This document shows positions 11,645 through 23,498 of a DNA stretch of 64,000 nucleotides, in pieces. The notes under the pieces are model-generated. The model worked only from the letters and a program-made list of their open reading frames with translations, made no database searches and was not told the DNA's origin. The stretch comes from Cerioporus squamosus (taxonomy: Eukaryota; Basidiomycota; Agaricomycetes; Polyporales; Polyporaceae): the NCBI GenBank assembly GCA_022592435.1, contig JABYQS010000011.1, forward strand, positions 1 to 64,000. The letters are read 5' to 3'. Numbering within the stretch: the first letter of the stretch is position 1; the number at the start of each line of letters is the position of its first letter. The translations under genes were made by a program, and so were the position numbers.

Positions 11645-13661
11645 TTAGACGTCGGCCCATCCACCTTCATCGAGCTTGTAAGATGCTTCGCTTTCAGGCT
11701 TGTCCGGGCTGTCCACCAGCTTGGCGACACGTTCCTCGGCGCGACCTAGGAATATTAGCATGAGCGAGAAGCCTGAAGCGCGAAGGACAAGCAGACATCG
11801 AGACCTTTTCTCAAAAACATCCGAGTAGCAGACGCATGGGATAGGATATGACCACCGATTGGTTTGAGTGCGCCGCCAGCAACAAATGTCATGGTAGCAC
11901 CGGGGTCGGCTACGAGTGAAAGGGGATTCAGTCAATGTTAGTATGACGCAGAAACTTGCCAACATTGGACTTGATTGGTGATCAGGATGGAGATCTGAAA
12001 GGAGAAAACGTCATGAGAAGGAGCCATCTCTACGGTGAGAACCTCGACACTAACGTTGTACTCTTCAGACAGCTTGCTAAGCTTGGATAACATCTTCCAA
12101 TGTGTGAGCCGAATACACTAGGGCATTCGACGAGTAACACTCACTTGAGCGAGCTGAGATCCGTTGCAATGAGATCAATTTGATACTAAGTGCCGCATAT
12201 GTACACACCTTCTGTTGCCGTTCACTGAGTTCGCCTCTGCCGGAGTAGTCGGCTCTGAATAACGCCATAATACTGTCGACAATCTGTGGAGGCATATCTA
12301 TGATGGAAATTATCAGACAATGCGATTGTCGTACCAGAAGCCTGAAGTCTTTGTCTTCAGCGAAGCGTATTGAGCATTCGTTGATGAGCTCCATCTAAAC
12401 TCGAATGATTGAGCCAATCCGACTCGGTGAGAAGACAGCAACGATGCTGACCTGATGTTCGCTGTTATGAGCCCGGGCTATATGCGGTCGTGAGGTTTGG
12501 TCTCCCCGCTCGGTAGCGGATACGTACCATAGAGTATGTTCTCGAGGGCCATGTCGCCATCGACTACGGACAGATGAGCAAGACACCCCGATAGCGACAA
12601 GTACTTACCTCCAAACCGATCTGCAATCGACCGGATACGATCGGGACGGAACGTGCCCTCAGTGTCGATGTACGCGACCTAGATGCTCTGTAGCACATGA
12701 CAATGAACCAACCTGGTGAGAACACACCTTTCCCGAAGCACCACCCATATCAGGGGGGAGCTGAGCTACAACGCTCATAGTGTGCGCCAGTTGGGTCTTG
12801 CCAGTTCTGAACTCGCCATATACTGGGTGGTTGGTGTTGGTAACGTCACGCCGTAGAGGATTGCCACAGTAATACCTTCGGTGATGGACTGAGACATGAT
12901 ACCGCCTAGCAGGAGGGATTGACGTGATGAGTGAATGAGTACATAAAGCCATGGGAGTAAAATACTCACCACCGAGAGCAGTATCAACAGCCTTGCTACC
13001 TGTGCTGATCGCAAGCACTCGCTTTCTCTTATCTTGCACTTCTAATCCAGTAGCGAACGAGGACCCCTGCGGACCGTCCTTGGACTTGAGTGGCTATATG
13101 CGTGTCTCCGTGTCTGGACCCACCAGAATCTTGTGCGCGGCCTCCTGAAAGTGCGACTTCAGCGGCACGAAACGTCAAGGCGTATTGTGGATACTCGCCT
13201 TGATCTTCTCAACCTTAGCTTCCGACATGCCCTGTACAATCACGCAGTTTGGGCCACGGCTTTGATTGACAACTCGCACACATACCTTGATCTTGAGCAT
13301 CTGCCTGCGCGTTGTCATGTTTACGCCCGATACGGTGTTGATTGCGGCAGCCTTGACCATGTCAGGCATTCTCGCAATGTAGTAGCGGCTCTGACGACGG
13401 CTCACCTTTAGCTTCAGAATGTCTTGCACGTTGATGCCCTGGAACCTTCCATTAGGAACACGAAAGTCCGTCAGTTGCGGAGGCGTACGTGTTGCTGCAG
13501 CTCGTCGACCGTGTCGAAGAAAGGCCGCTATGGTGAATAAGGTGAGTATATGCGCATGGGCCTCTCGCAACGTGAATGATCACCTCGTCAATGTCGTCCC
13601 CAGGAGGGGTTGAAGGCCGCGACGGAGCCGGCACACTTTGTGAGGGAGCGCGACGAACCAT
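11645..13661 (-). CDS. DMC1: Meiotic recombinase Dmc1
   Basis: RecA/Rad51-family strand-exchange protein of meiotic recombination. The start is the ATG at 13661 ([16 protein letters not shown]). After an acidic N-terminus come the helix-hairpin-helix parts: [11 protein letters not shown], then [20 protein letters not shown], then [17 protein letters not shown]. The ATPase core has [20 protein letters not shown] and Walker A in [16 protein letters not shown], then [16 protein letters not shown], the Walker B strand around [25 protein letters not shown], and a C-terminus ending [15 protein letters not shown]. The gene has about a dozen introns. One (13145..13198) begins with GC rather than GT (AAG|GCGAGT..CAG). 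No frame breaks were seen. It follows BDP1 on the same strand, 289 bp downstream of its stop. Confidence 0.95.
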
Positions 13662-13671
13662 GATCAACGTC

Positions 13672-13745
13672 AGGGGAAGGAGAGTGAGAGGTGAGAGGAG
13701 AGGGAGAGGGAGAGGGAGAGGAGAGGGAGAGGAGGAAAGGCAGGA
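13672..13745. repeat. Polypurine.polypyrimidine tract in front of DMC1
   Basis: About 74 bp of almost unbroken G and A on the plus strand, built from AGGGAGA-like units. It starts about 10 bp upstream of the DMC1 ATG, so the DMC1 leader or promoter is CT-rich. CT-rich stretches are common in fungal core promoters, and a mirror-repeat purine tract can also form triplex DNA. Confidence 0.7.
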
Positions 13746-13950
13746 AGTGCTCGCGTCGGACTGGTACTTCACGCGTCATGTCACGTGCAAGACCGAGAAT
13801 CCCGCGGACACCCTCCAAAGTTCGAACCAATCCGGGGCACCTCAAGCAGGATCTTGTGCGGAGGAGCGAAGTACAAGAGCGACAAAAGATACTTGTGGTC
13901 TTGGTGAGGTAGATTCGTGCTCACTAACGTACAGGACGCACTTCTGCGGG

Positions 13951-16100
13951 CTATCGTGGCACGCCGACAGGTGTGGATGTAGCTGCTCCAGGTTCATCCT
14001 CCTTGTCGAAATCATCAACACTCCCGATAACCTCCACACCCGCGTCGCGTATGCTCGGAGCCTTGCTCTTCTTGCGGATGACTCGAGGAGAACCAGGAGA
14101 CGGTGGATTCGGTGGCGGTTCATCGGCGTGGAGTTCTGCAGAACGAACCGGAGTGGGAGCGCGGATATCTGGTGTAGGGCCCGAGAAGTCCTTGCCAGTC
14201 ATACGGGACAGGGTCGCAATATCTAAAATTCATCCGCACTCAGCAGCATGTCACAGGGAGACACTGACCAACGTACCGTACGGCGTGCGGTTGTTCAAGC
14301 AATACGTGATGCGAGCAGGGTTCTTCCTGTCCTCCGTTTTGAACTTGTTCTTGCATGCTTTCCTGTCGCGTCCCGGGAGAACATAGGAGATGAGTTCGTA
14401 ATTCTCCCCGAATTGTGAGAGGGCCTGAATATGATGCGCGTCAGTTGATGAGAGGGCGTACAGAAAGGGTACACACATTGTAGAATAACTCTGTCTCCTC
14501 CGCACTCCACCGCGAGCCCCGCAGTTTCTTGCTGTACGTCGCCGAGTTGACGAACTTCGTGAAATCCGATTCTTCAACGTGAGTGTAGTCCTCCGTTCGG
14601 TGCTCTTCATCTCGATTCACGAACAGCGAATCTTCGTCGATGATTGTCTCGCCATTTGCGCCAATCCGGACTTGCACGTTGTACTGACTAACAGCGAGGT
14701 TTTCGTTGTAGTCGAAGTCGTCCTCATCCTTGTCCGCGGCATCGTCGTCACCCTCACGAGAAAGACCGGGGTCCCCATTAGGCGTTGCGGCGCGAGATGT
14801 AGTGGCTGCTGGGGCATCCTCCTGAGCAGCCTTCGCAGGTGTAGACGACTCTTCTTCTTCCTCAAGATTTCTACCGTACTTCTTTGCTTCCATGACAGCC
14901 TTCATCCTCGCCCGCTTCTCCCGGTTGGCCGCTCGCCAGGCAGCATGGTTCGAGACGATCTGGGCAGCTTTGCTGCTGACACGCCCCCTACCCGTATCGT
15001 CACACAATGCCGCCATGGTCACCGCAGTTGGGTCTAAGTCCTCTCCTGGGTCGGCGTCGGGATCGAATGGAGGTGGTGAAGGGGGGCGCGTGCGCGAACG
15101 GGGGCCTGTCCTCCGTCGCTTGCTTGTAGGTTCTTGAGTGCCTTCATTGACTGCAGATCCCGCTTTCTTGGAACGTTTCCGTTTGACTGAGCCAGGATCA
15201 TCTGCGGGAGATGTGTCAAAACAGTCGTGAAATCTCAAGAGCCACCGCTGCTCACGGTTTGTACTCTCGTATTGTGGCGTAACTCCAGGCGGAGATACCG
15301 TGTCGCGTGGCCTGCCAGATGACGGATGAGGTAGAGATGAATTGGTGACGGAGACATCGGTAGCGTGCATTTGTTCGATGGGAATGGCGTTCGTGGGAGG
15401 ACCCTGCGAGCCTAGTGACGATAACCCCAAGGCGTCTGCTATAAGTTGAGGGTCGATCTGCGAACTGTCAATAGTGAAAGGAAGGTCGTCCATATTCCCG
15501 TTCAGCCCCGACAGGTGTTCTGGTATTGGATGGAATTCACTGAAATCGCTACTGTGCCCGTGGACGGGGTGAGCGGACCCATGTGCAGAAGGTACGTTCA
15601 GCGGGGCGGCAGGGACATTCCGGGGTGTGGATTGAATGTGAACCGGAGGTACGATATGCGCGGCGCGCTGACTTGTGCGTTGGGAAGAGCCAATCATAGG
15701 TGGCATGCGTGCAGTAGCACGAACGGCTGGCGGCGCAGGGATATTGGACGCATCGCTAGTTGACGATTGCGATGGGAACGAACTGGCTTGTGGGGAAGTC
15801 TCCTGTCCGAAGCCTGGTGAAGCATCGGTACCGGTGACGGAAGGTACCGCAGGTGGTCTTGACGGAACAGTCGACGGCGGAGGCATAACAGAAGAAGCTC
15901 GAGGAACATCTTGTGCATGAGCAGCTGCGGGTCCTGGTGCTGACGGCTCTGGAAGAGCCGAAGGTTGACGAGACTCCGTGCCCGTCCGAGGACGCGGTTT
16001 AGCGACCGGTCGGAAGACCGTACTGCCCTTCTCTATATTCCAGACTGAGTCTTGGACTTCGCTGCGACCAACAGAGGTACTCACGAACGCGCTGCGACAT
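13951..16100 (-). CDS. BDP1: TFIIIB subunit Bdp1 (B'')
   Basis: Subunit of TFIIIB, which recruits RNA polymerase III to tRNA and 5S genes. The extended SANT region is clear: GSRWSAEETELFYN, then after an intron ALSQFGENYELISYVLPGRD and RKACKNKFKTEDRKNP. The conserved N-terminal motif KGSTVFRPVAKPRPR is also present. I place the start at 16100: a 16-nt exon (MSQRV plus one base) ends at a GTGAGT donor and joins the exon at 16032 to give MSQRVQKGSTVFRP. The open frame continues upstream to 16267 but matches no Bdp1 N-terminus. A long Ser/Pro-rich region follows the N-terminus and an acidic tail ends at 13951. Confidence 0.92.
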
Positions 16101-16137
16101 TTGCACCCTCTATTCTTGCAATTCTGCCAGCCCTCAG

Positions 16138-16657
16138 TCACGTAGAGAGAGCGCGTTCCGAGACTTGCGGTAAGCAGAGTGGAGGTAGGAGACAAGAAGT
16201 TATGTGAATAGACGCGGGCGACAAGCGCCTGTTTCGGACCGCTGCAGTTGAGCTTGTCCTCCTCCATATGCGTTTTGACTTCTGCGACAAGCTCGAACCA
16301 CTAGCTGACGGTCGATTTGCTTCATTGTCCCTCATTCTCCCTGCCCGACTGTGCCCGATACTTCTGACGAGAACTCGCTCACAGCAACAAGATGCACCGA
16401 GCAGTGGATCTTCCGACAGGTCCGCTGCCCGACTGGGAGCTAGAGGGCGATCGGCCGGACGATACAGAGTTGAGATCTGTTCATGAAAGGTGCGCAGTAT
16501 CGTATTCGGACAGATATCTTGCGACTGAGAAGTGTGGGTGTTAGCCTCGTGATCCTGCAATCTCTCAGGCAATGTGAGTCGTTGGTGTCGCGTCCAAGCT
16601 TCAGCGTTGTACGAGTCCCGCATAGCACGCAGTAAGTGGACCACATCCATGTTCCCC
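16138..16657 (-). CDS. Possible small gene upstream of BDP1
   Basis: A minus-strand frame begins MFPKF-antisense of the next gene and reads NMDVVHLLRAMRDSYNAEAW, with plausible codon use for about 90 residues. A second stretch in another frame (WFELVAEVKTHMEEDK, then ARVYSHNFLSPTSTLLT) also looks coding and would need an intron of about 80 nt to be linked, but the phases do not fit cleanly. No family is recognised. Alternatively this is the shared upstream region of BDP1 (-) and the next gene (+). Both ends are uncertain. Confidence 0.25.
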
Positions 16658-18255
16658 AAATTCTCCACGCGGGGCCGTGGTACCAAGGTGGCGGAAGTGA
16701 TACCCCCGCCTCATACGATCAAAGCCCACGGCAAATATGACTTAACCATTGGACCCCATGTATTCCCAACACGGCGATCTATGAGGTCCACTATCTTCCG
16801 GAGGTAGAGACGTCTGCCAGTATCGGGCCTTCAACACAATGTATGTCGTTTGAATTTGTTCCAAGCTCAATATCCCAAGAGTGCCGCAGCTACGGAATGG
16901 TCTCCACCCACCTATCCAACGGCAGCTAGCCCACAGGTCTCCACGCCACTCGTCAACATCCCCTCTATGTCATACGTAACACCTGCTCTGTCCGCCCAAG
17001 TCGCTCTCGCGTCGCAATCAAACCCCGTTCTTGCCAACTTATTGCATGCAGTGATCAATCGTACTGCGACGGACGACCAGATCAAGACACTTGGTCTCCT
17101 CATTCAGTCACTGCCAGTAGGAAGTGCACAACAGTTGGGAACTTCTCAGTTCTCCAGCGCGGCACCACCCACAGTCACCAGAGCGGGCTCTCCAAAGCCC
17201 TTCGATATTGTACTGGAGTTCCACGAGCGACCAGCGGACAGATGGATCTTCCCTCGAGGAGACGTGGTATGTGAACGTCCCGGTGTCGCACAAGATGTTT
17301 TTGCTAGGTCGGCAAACGTCATCTTAACGACATTCCTTCCTTTCGCTGGTATGGCCAGTCCAAACCCTTCCACGGCCAATGATCAGCAGGCGGAACTGGA
17401 GCCTCCCGAAGTCGCGAGTTTCACTTTCTCGCGAGTCCCTCAGCAGCTTTGGGACTTGTTCTTGGTGTGGGCGGGTGGGCCAGCTAAGGTAGAGGAGTCT
17501 CGGAAGGTGTTGGCGGAACTGGTGAGTCCTTCTGGCTTCGCAACGTACCATGTTGATAGTGATTCCATAGGTGAAGAAGGCCGCACCCCGCTCGTATTTG
17601 CAGCATCGCCTCCCAGAAGGCGAGCTGCTCAGCGAAATACAGGCTGTGAGTGCCATAGGAAGCGCCAGCTACCTGCGCATCGCAGTACTCATGTCGATGA
17701 ACGACAGGCTGTAGCCCCGTCCTACACATTGAAGTCAATAAAGCCCGCCGGCGCTGATAGTACGCGGGCGAAGCGCAAGTCAGTGTCGCGCAAGGCTACG
17801 CTTATGTCCGACGGGCCCTCTTCCCCTGCAGAGAAGGCTGTACCTGTGAAGCGGCGACAGTCGCTGAAGTCCAAACCCTCCGCGCCGCCCCCGATCGCGT
17901 GTCGTGCTTGTGGTCAGACGGACGTTCCATTGATGATGGGCGGTCGTGAGTGATTATCTGGCTTTGTCTAGCTGCTGGCTTATGAGCTCTTGCAGGATAT
18001 TGCCGTACCTGTATTGACGCTGGAAAGGTTGTTGCTGAGATTCCTCAGGTCACGCCACGAGCTAGCAACTTCCCGGAGGCACCAGCACCGACGTTGGGCC
18101 CTCCCGTGCCGCCATCACGTCCACTTGAGAACGCATTGCCAGTGACATCACCCCCAGCGCCCGCTGCTGAACAACCATCTACGGTGGTGAGAGCTCACGG
18201 TGCTGCAAACGATGTCGCCAATGCGGTCCTTGCTGTACCAACACCCGAAGGATGA
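16649..18255 (+). CDS. Conserved fungal protein with a terminal C-x2-C..C-x2-C motif, possibly Spt21/Ams2-like
   Basis: The start is the ATG at 16649 (MFPKFSTRGRGTKV). IKAHGKYDLTIGPH is joined by a 49-nt intron to RRLPVSGLQHNVCRLNLFQ, which removes an apparent frame break. The middle reads KPFDIVLEFHERPADRWIFP, then VPQQLWDLFLVWAGGPAKVE, then after introns KKAAPRSYLQHRLPEGELLS and APSYTLKSIKP. A basic Ser/Lys-rich stretch precedes CRACGQTDVPLMMGGRYCRTC, a likely zinc ribbon with 13 residues between the cysteine pairs. The order of a conserved N-terminal domain, basic linker and zinc motif recalls fungal histone-gene regulators (Spt21, Ams2), but that is a guess from layout. The gene ends at 18255. 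Confidence 0.6.
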
Positions 18256-18350
18256 CTATAAAGTGTATAATATGATCCAGATGCGACAGCAGTGTACAAT
18301 ACTCGACATATGTATGCGATAATGATACAAGCACAGCATGACCGACAGCA

Positions 18351-21300
18351 CTACGTCCAGAGTTTGATAGACCAGCCCATCCACCAGACGATGACACCAC
18401 ACTGAGCAACGACAATAGCTGCCTCCAGAATGACCGCGCACCACTGAATTAGGAGAAGAATAGTGTAGATGGGGAAAACGATCCACCACAGACCGGTATG
18501 AGATATCCAAGGCATGTTGATATGGGCCGTCAGTGACCACGCCGCACCGAGTTGCAGCCAGCCCACGCCGACGCTGCAGACCGATAGAAGGAGTAATCCA
18601 GCCCAGTGGCGGTATGAACGTCGCGGGAAGTGCTTGATCGGGTACCGTTTGGGCTCGCCAGTGAACTCGTTTCGGTACCATGGGATGATAAGAAAGTCCT
18701 GCACGTCCTCCCCGATGACTTTGCCGTAGTTTCGCCAGAACGGGGTCACGGTGTCCAGAAGGAAGGTGAGCGCGTCCAAGCCGATGTCCCAGAACTGCTG
18801 GAACTGGTTCCGATAGTTCTCTTCAAGGGCGGCGATTTGGGAAAGCTTTCAGAGGTAGAGGGTTAGCGAAATGTTCTGGTGGAACTGAAGGTCGTCATAC
18901 CTCTGGGTACACCAAGGATGTGTGAGCAAGGGTATCGTTGTAGACTTTCTTCACATCGCCATGAATAGTCTTTACTTGCTTCAAGACAGACGAAACCTCC
19001 TCCGCTTTCGTGGCGAGCTCCTGCCGCTGAGCCGCAAGCTGCTCCAGGGCTCCCATGAGCTGAGCGATAGGATCGTCAAAGATGTGGTATGGCGGGACGG
19101 CGAGCTCGCCATTCAGCACTTGAGAGTGTATGAATGTTCCTAGCGTGTGGCGCTGGCGCTCTATTCGCTCATGAATGTCCTCCACGGCTCTCCAACTTTT
19201 CGCTCGGCGTGTCCCTCCGGTAACCGCAGAAGGATCATGTGCAATTGCGTCTAGAACTTCGGAGGGTATCTTCGTGTATGATACTCCGAGTAGACTGGAC
19301 AAGCCTGCCTGCACGGATTCGTACTCTCTGATGTGGGCACATACACGCTGGAGGAGGTTGCGTATGCGATAGTTCTGAGACAATGTATCCTCAAGGACCC
19401 TAATTGAGACGTCAGTTCGATGCATAGACAGGTCGAGAATCTTAAACGTACTGAGCCTTGGTCTCATACTCTTCACGCTCCTTCTGTTCGTCCGCAGAAC
19501 GGCGATGCTTGTCTCTCTCCCGTGCAAAGATGTCGTAAGACGAAGGTAGCGACCTTCGGAACCTCCGCAGCGGCAGAGTCGTTCGAGCGGCAGCAGCATC
19601 AGTCGAACCCTGAGGTCGTGGCGTGGGTTCCGGTGTGCCAGGAAACAATGTGGTGCTCTGGGTAGCGGTCGTGGGGGCATCCGGCGGGGTAGGATGGGCA
19701 GTGCCGCTGACAGAAGGTTTGGAATCCGTCGAATCTCCTGGCAGGGAAGAGTTCTGTAACTGGAGACTGGTTGGACGACTGCGAGGACGTAGCGTAGCCA
19801 TCTTCTGGTGCCCGACCGGACCACCATCCTCCGATGCACTGTGTCCACTGTACTCTGAAACCGAGTTCCGCGCCGATGAAAGAGCTTCATCACTCTGTCG
19901 TGGAGTGAGTCGTTTGCCAAGGTCCCGAAAACGCTTGTGACTGCTGTTAGGGGAGGCGCCTCTCGAAACGATGCTGTACAGTGAACTTCGCGCCGAGTCG
20001 GGACCAGCGTGTTTCCAAATCTTGTAGTTATCGCTGCTGCGCCTGGAATCGGGTCCCACCGAGTCTCTCCCTGACTCGACCATAGGCTCGAAGGATAGCT
20101 GGACGTCGTGCGACGACCTCTTGCGCGATATCGCCGCGTCAATAGAGTGTCGGGGGGTAGTCCAGCTGTACGAACTAACGGTGGGAGACCGGGCGTTGGA
20201 AGACGAGGCCACATCCGGGGACGAAGGCAATATCACTTCGTTTTCAGGAATGGTCTCCATGCTATGGGGGCTAGGATGGGTCTGCACATATTCCCGCACG
20301 ACGAAGGCGGTGGGACTCCATGCAGAACTGCCAGCAGGGGGAGGGTGGTGCTCTGGTCTGTCCCATAAATGCTTCATCCACAACGCCGGTTCGGCATCGT
20401 CCAGCGCCGCACGTAGGTCCGCAGGCTGGTTACGGTACCAACGAACGACGCTAAGCAGGTTAACAGCAGGGCTTGCGATATCGGATGCCAGCCATTGGTA
20501 CTTCCGTTCGAGCTGTTTGGTGATCATCTCAACTTTCCTCATGGTTGTCGGTTTCACCCTCGCGCGTATCTGTTCGAGTTTCCCTTTCCTCCCGGTTAGG
20601 AGACGAAAGCACCTTGTGAGCAGTTGGGAAACTTACTGGCATATGCGGCCTCTGATTTCTCGATAGCAGCCCTGCTGATGGAGAAGGATGGATGGTCTCT
20701 CGACCTGCGCTTGCCCCGAGACAGGGACCAACGACGTTCTCTCCCCTGTTCCGGTGTTGACGTACTCCAGTCGAGCGTGAGACCGCCGTCAGATGATGAA
20801 GGGACGGGGTGAAGGGGAAGCACTCCGACGGCAGGACTGAAGTCTATCTCTGAGTCTCCAGATACACGCGGCTGACGTGGAAAAGGCGAGGCAGCTAAAG
20901 CAGCTCTGCTAGGAGAAGACCCGGTGGAGGAAATGGAGGCAAGATCTGGCTGGCGGGGTGGTTCAACACGGAAGGGTGTGGACTGGGTCCTGAGCCGAGC
21001 TTCGCGACGGGCCTTAGCCCGCAGGGCACGCTGAACGTCTTCCAGAACGCCTGGATCTGCGATACAGCAGTCAAATTGTGAACTAGTGGGCACAAACCAT
21101 CTTGGACGTGCCTTCTCGCGCTATTTGCATGTGAGCAATAGGACATACACGCTGCAATGACTACTCACATAGGTCATACTCATCAGAGAACGGCTCAAGC
21201 AAGGCGTTGGACACGGCCTTCGAGAGCAGCTCCCTCTGCTCGCCCTTCCTGCTGAAGCTCCTGGCACGCTTAGCAGAGGAAGCGGGGAAACCATCTACAC

Positions 21301-21586
21301 TCCGTGACTGCTCGAAGGCACTGGAGGCATCGACCGACTTCACGCGCCGTCGCTTGTCATCTTGCTTGAAGGATATCGACCCGCCTTGGTTGCCAGACTT
21401 TCTGAGAGCAGGGGGAGGACCAAGACCCAGAGACTGAAAGCTTCTGCTGTCACCGACGAGCGAACGAGGCTGGTCGACTGGGAAGTGAATGCGTGCAGCG
21501 CGTTGAGGCGACGAGGAGGATGAAGGCGGCGTGGCAGGGGGAGACGAAGGTTGTACGCTGGGAGAAGATGGCCCCGCCTCTGCCAT
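18351..21586 (-). CDS. Large coiled-coil protein with C-terminal membrane segments
   Basis: It starts at 21586 (MAEAGPSSPSVQPSSPP). The first 600 or so residues are Ser/Pro/Arg-rich and largely disordered, interrupted by a helical block (MRKVEMITKQLERKYQWLAS). The second half is helical and heptad-rich: NYRIRNLLQRVCAHIREYES, VEDIHERIERQRHTLGTFIH and MGALEQLAAQRQELATKAEE. It ends in a hydrophobic part with at least two membrane spans (WAGLLLLSVCSVGVGWLQLG; FPIYTILLLIQWCAVILEAA) just before the stop at 18351. The whole is roughly 950-1000 residues. I do not recognise the family. A tail-anchored coiled-coil protein could tether membranes or scaffold a cortical structure; that is inference only. 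Confidence 0.65.
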
Positions 21587-22225
21587 CAATGGCTGACGAG
21601 GGAGTGAGTACCGAGCTCAGCCTTGCAGACGAATAGGACGTGGTGAGAGTCAATGAAGCGGTGCCAAGTCTCAGAGAACTCCTGGCAGAGGAATGCGGAG
21701 AGAATCACGGTACATGGACACGTCCAGCGCTTCACTGCGCAGGTCGATGAAACAGGCAGTCGCGAACCTTCATAGTGGTTATCCTCTACCTGCGAGTGCA
21801 TTGAACGCACTTCGGGCAAGGATCTCACAACGACTTCATGGATAGGTACATCGAGGTTGAAGTAAGTACTACACCGGCTTTATGCAGTATGCATCTCGAA
21901 GCACAGGGTTCTAGGCATGCGATTGTGTACCAAATGCGTAACCCAGGCAGATGCCGACTTACCTCGCGTAGCCGCAAGGCATTGATACAGGAACAAAGTG
22001 GTGTTCTCTCAAGGCTCGCGTGGACACGGATGCGACCTTCACCATGTACCGCATGCTGCAGTGTCTGGCTGTCCTCCATCTGTGGGTTGAGTGCCTCACT
22101 GGGACCGCGTTCCCAGGTGTAGCGACATAGCCGATGCTGGCAGGCACTCTCGTCTGGATCATACCCTATGTCGAGGGGATATAGTATTAAGTCTGACATT
22201 GCGAACAAATCAGACAGACTATCAA
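21587..22225. other. Spacer downstream of SURF1, perhaps a small unresolved gene
   Basis: About 640 bp lies between SURF1 and the large coiled-coil gene, both on the minus strand. Minus-strand fragments of plausible protein occur (DLILYPLDIGYDPDESACQH; PVSSTCAVKRWTCPCTVILS) but I could not join them into one frame. It must contain the promoter of the coiled-coil gene. Confidence 0.35.
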
Positions 22226-23260
22226 TCATCGAGGTATACGTGCCAAAGCCTGTCGTCTCTTCAAGACCAAGCGAAGGAACATAGCTGTCGTAAAGGCAGA
22301 CAGCGAATACCTGTCGATGAGTTCAACATACGCGACGAAATGTGAAGCTTCATATCGTTCTTACCAAGTGACTATGTATGACAGATGCGAATTTCGCACA
22401 TCGACAGTCGGCGACCTGCCTATGGGCACGCCGCGGGCAAGTCGTGAGGACGCTTCTCCAGCGTGACCCTCTGCGAACATGTAAATCAGCATTTCTGTAG
22501 AAGTGCAGAGTCGCTTACCGAAGATCTCCTCGACGAAGACGGGCTGCACGCCCGCGTCCTCGCCACCTGCGTAAGCAGCCATGGCATCGACATCTGTCCA
22601 GTACCACTCTCCCTTCTCCGGATGGTTGTCGGGCGTAAACTTGTTGCGAACTTGAGCGGTACGTAGCATGCCGATGACCTCGACTTCGTCGCCGTTGTCG
22701 GCCAGCATTTGTTTGACGTTCTGCGCACGATCCTTCGCTACGAAGCCGCGGTCCACAAGTACTGTAGAGCCGTCCGACCGGACCAATGGTACAATGACAT
22801 GGTATCCATTGTTACCATCCCAAACTCGAGGGCCAAGGAGCATCAAATGGGAAACGTCCCAACGACCCCGTAGCGCAACTTTGCGAAACGCGAACTCTGG
22901 GATAGCGGAAGTACTATTGATGAGATGAGTGGCATCACCCACGAAGGAACAGCAATACGCGCACTTCACATGTGGGGGAAGTGGCATGGCTTCTCGTTGC
23001 AACTTCTCCTCCAGTTCGTCGATGAGTGCAATCTTCCACTTGAGACGTTGCACTTGCCACGTTCCGAGACCAAATGTGAAGATGGGTATGAGACCGACCA
23101 GAACCATAGTCGGCGTAATCCACGGCTCCCGCTTAGCCCTATAGGTACTTGAGGTCGCCCCTTCTGTTGACAACATCCGCCGTGCAGTCGCCGCATGCTG
23201 CCTTTGCGCCGGAGCTGGCACTTTCGTCCGAAGTAGAGCACGTCCCAGGCGAGAGAGCAT
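22226..23260 (-). CDS. SHY1: Cytochrome c oxidase assembly factor Surf1/Shy1
   Basis: Inner mitochondrial membrane protein needed to assemble complex IV. The start is the ATG at 23260; the leader (MLSRLGRALLRTKVPAPAQR) is basic and suits mitochondrial import. The first membrane span is TMVLVGLIPIFTFGLGTW, followed by QVQRLKWKIALIDELEEKL. The SURF1 core has FAFRKVALRGRWDVSH, GYHVIVPLVRSDGSTVLVDR and GEWYWTDVDAMAAYAGG. An intron splits VEEIF and EGHAGE, and another splits the W of IVTW. The last exon (22310..22226) gives YSLSAFTAMFLRLVLKRR, the second membrane span. A 54-60-nt stretch near 22920-22975 is in frame and could be an unspliced intron or real coding sequence. Confidence 0.93.
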
Positions 23261-23498
23261 CTTGGCTAACGATAGGAGGTGCTCGGCGCAGACTGCGCAG
23301 CGTGTCCAAGTAACAGAGCGGAGGAAGAGAGCCAAGTCTGCGTTGAGTCTGCGGTCAAGTCAGACGCTGTGGATCTGACGCTTGTCCGGAGCGCCCCCAG
23401 TACGCGCAGCCACCGCGGCCCTCCCACCTGCATCTCGTACACTCACTCCTCCCTCCTCCGGAGTCTCTGTCTCTTGTCTTCGGGTCTACGGTCTGATC

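Noticed and set aside
16740..16810. Apparent frameshift in the N-terminus of the zinc-motif protein
   Set aside because: A 49-nt GT..AG intron after IGPH leads in phase to RRLPVSGLQHNV, removing the problem.
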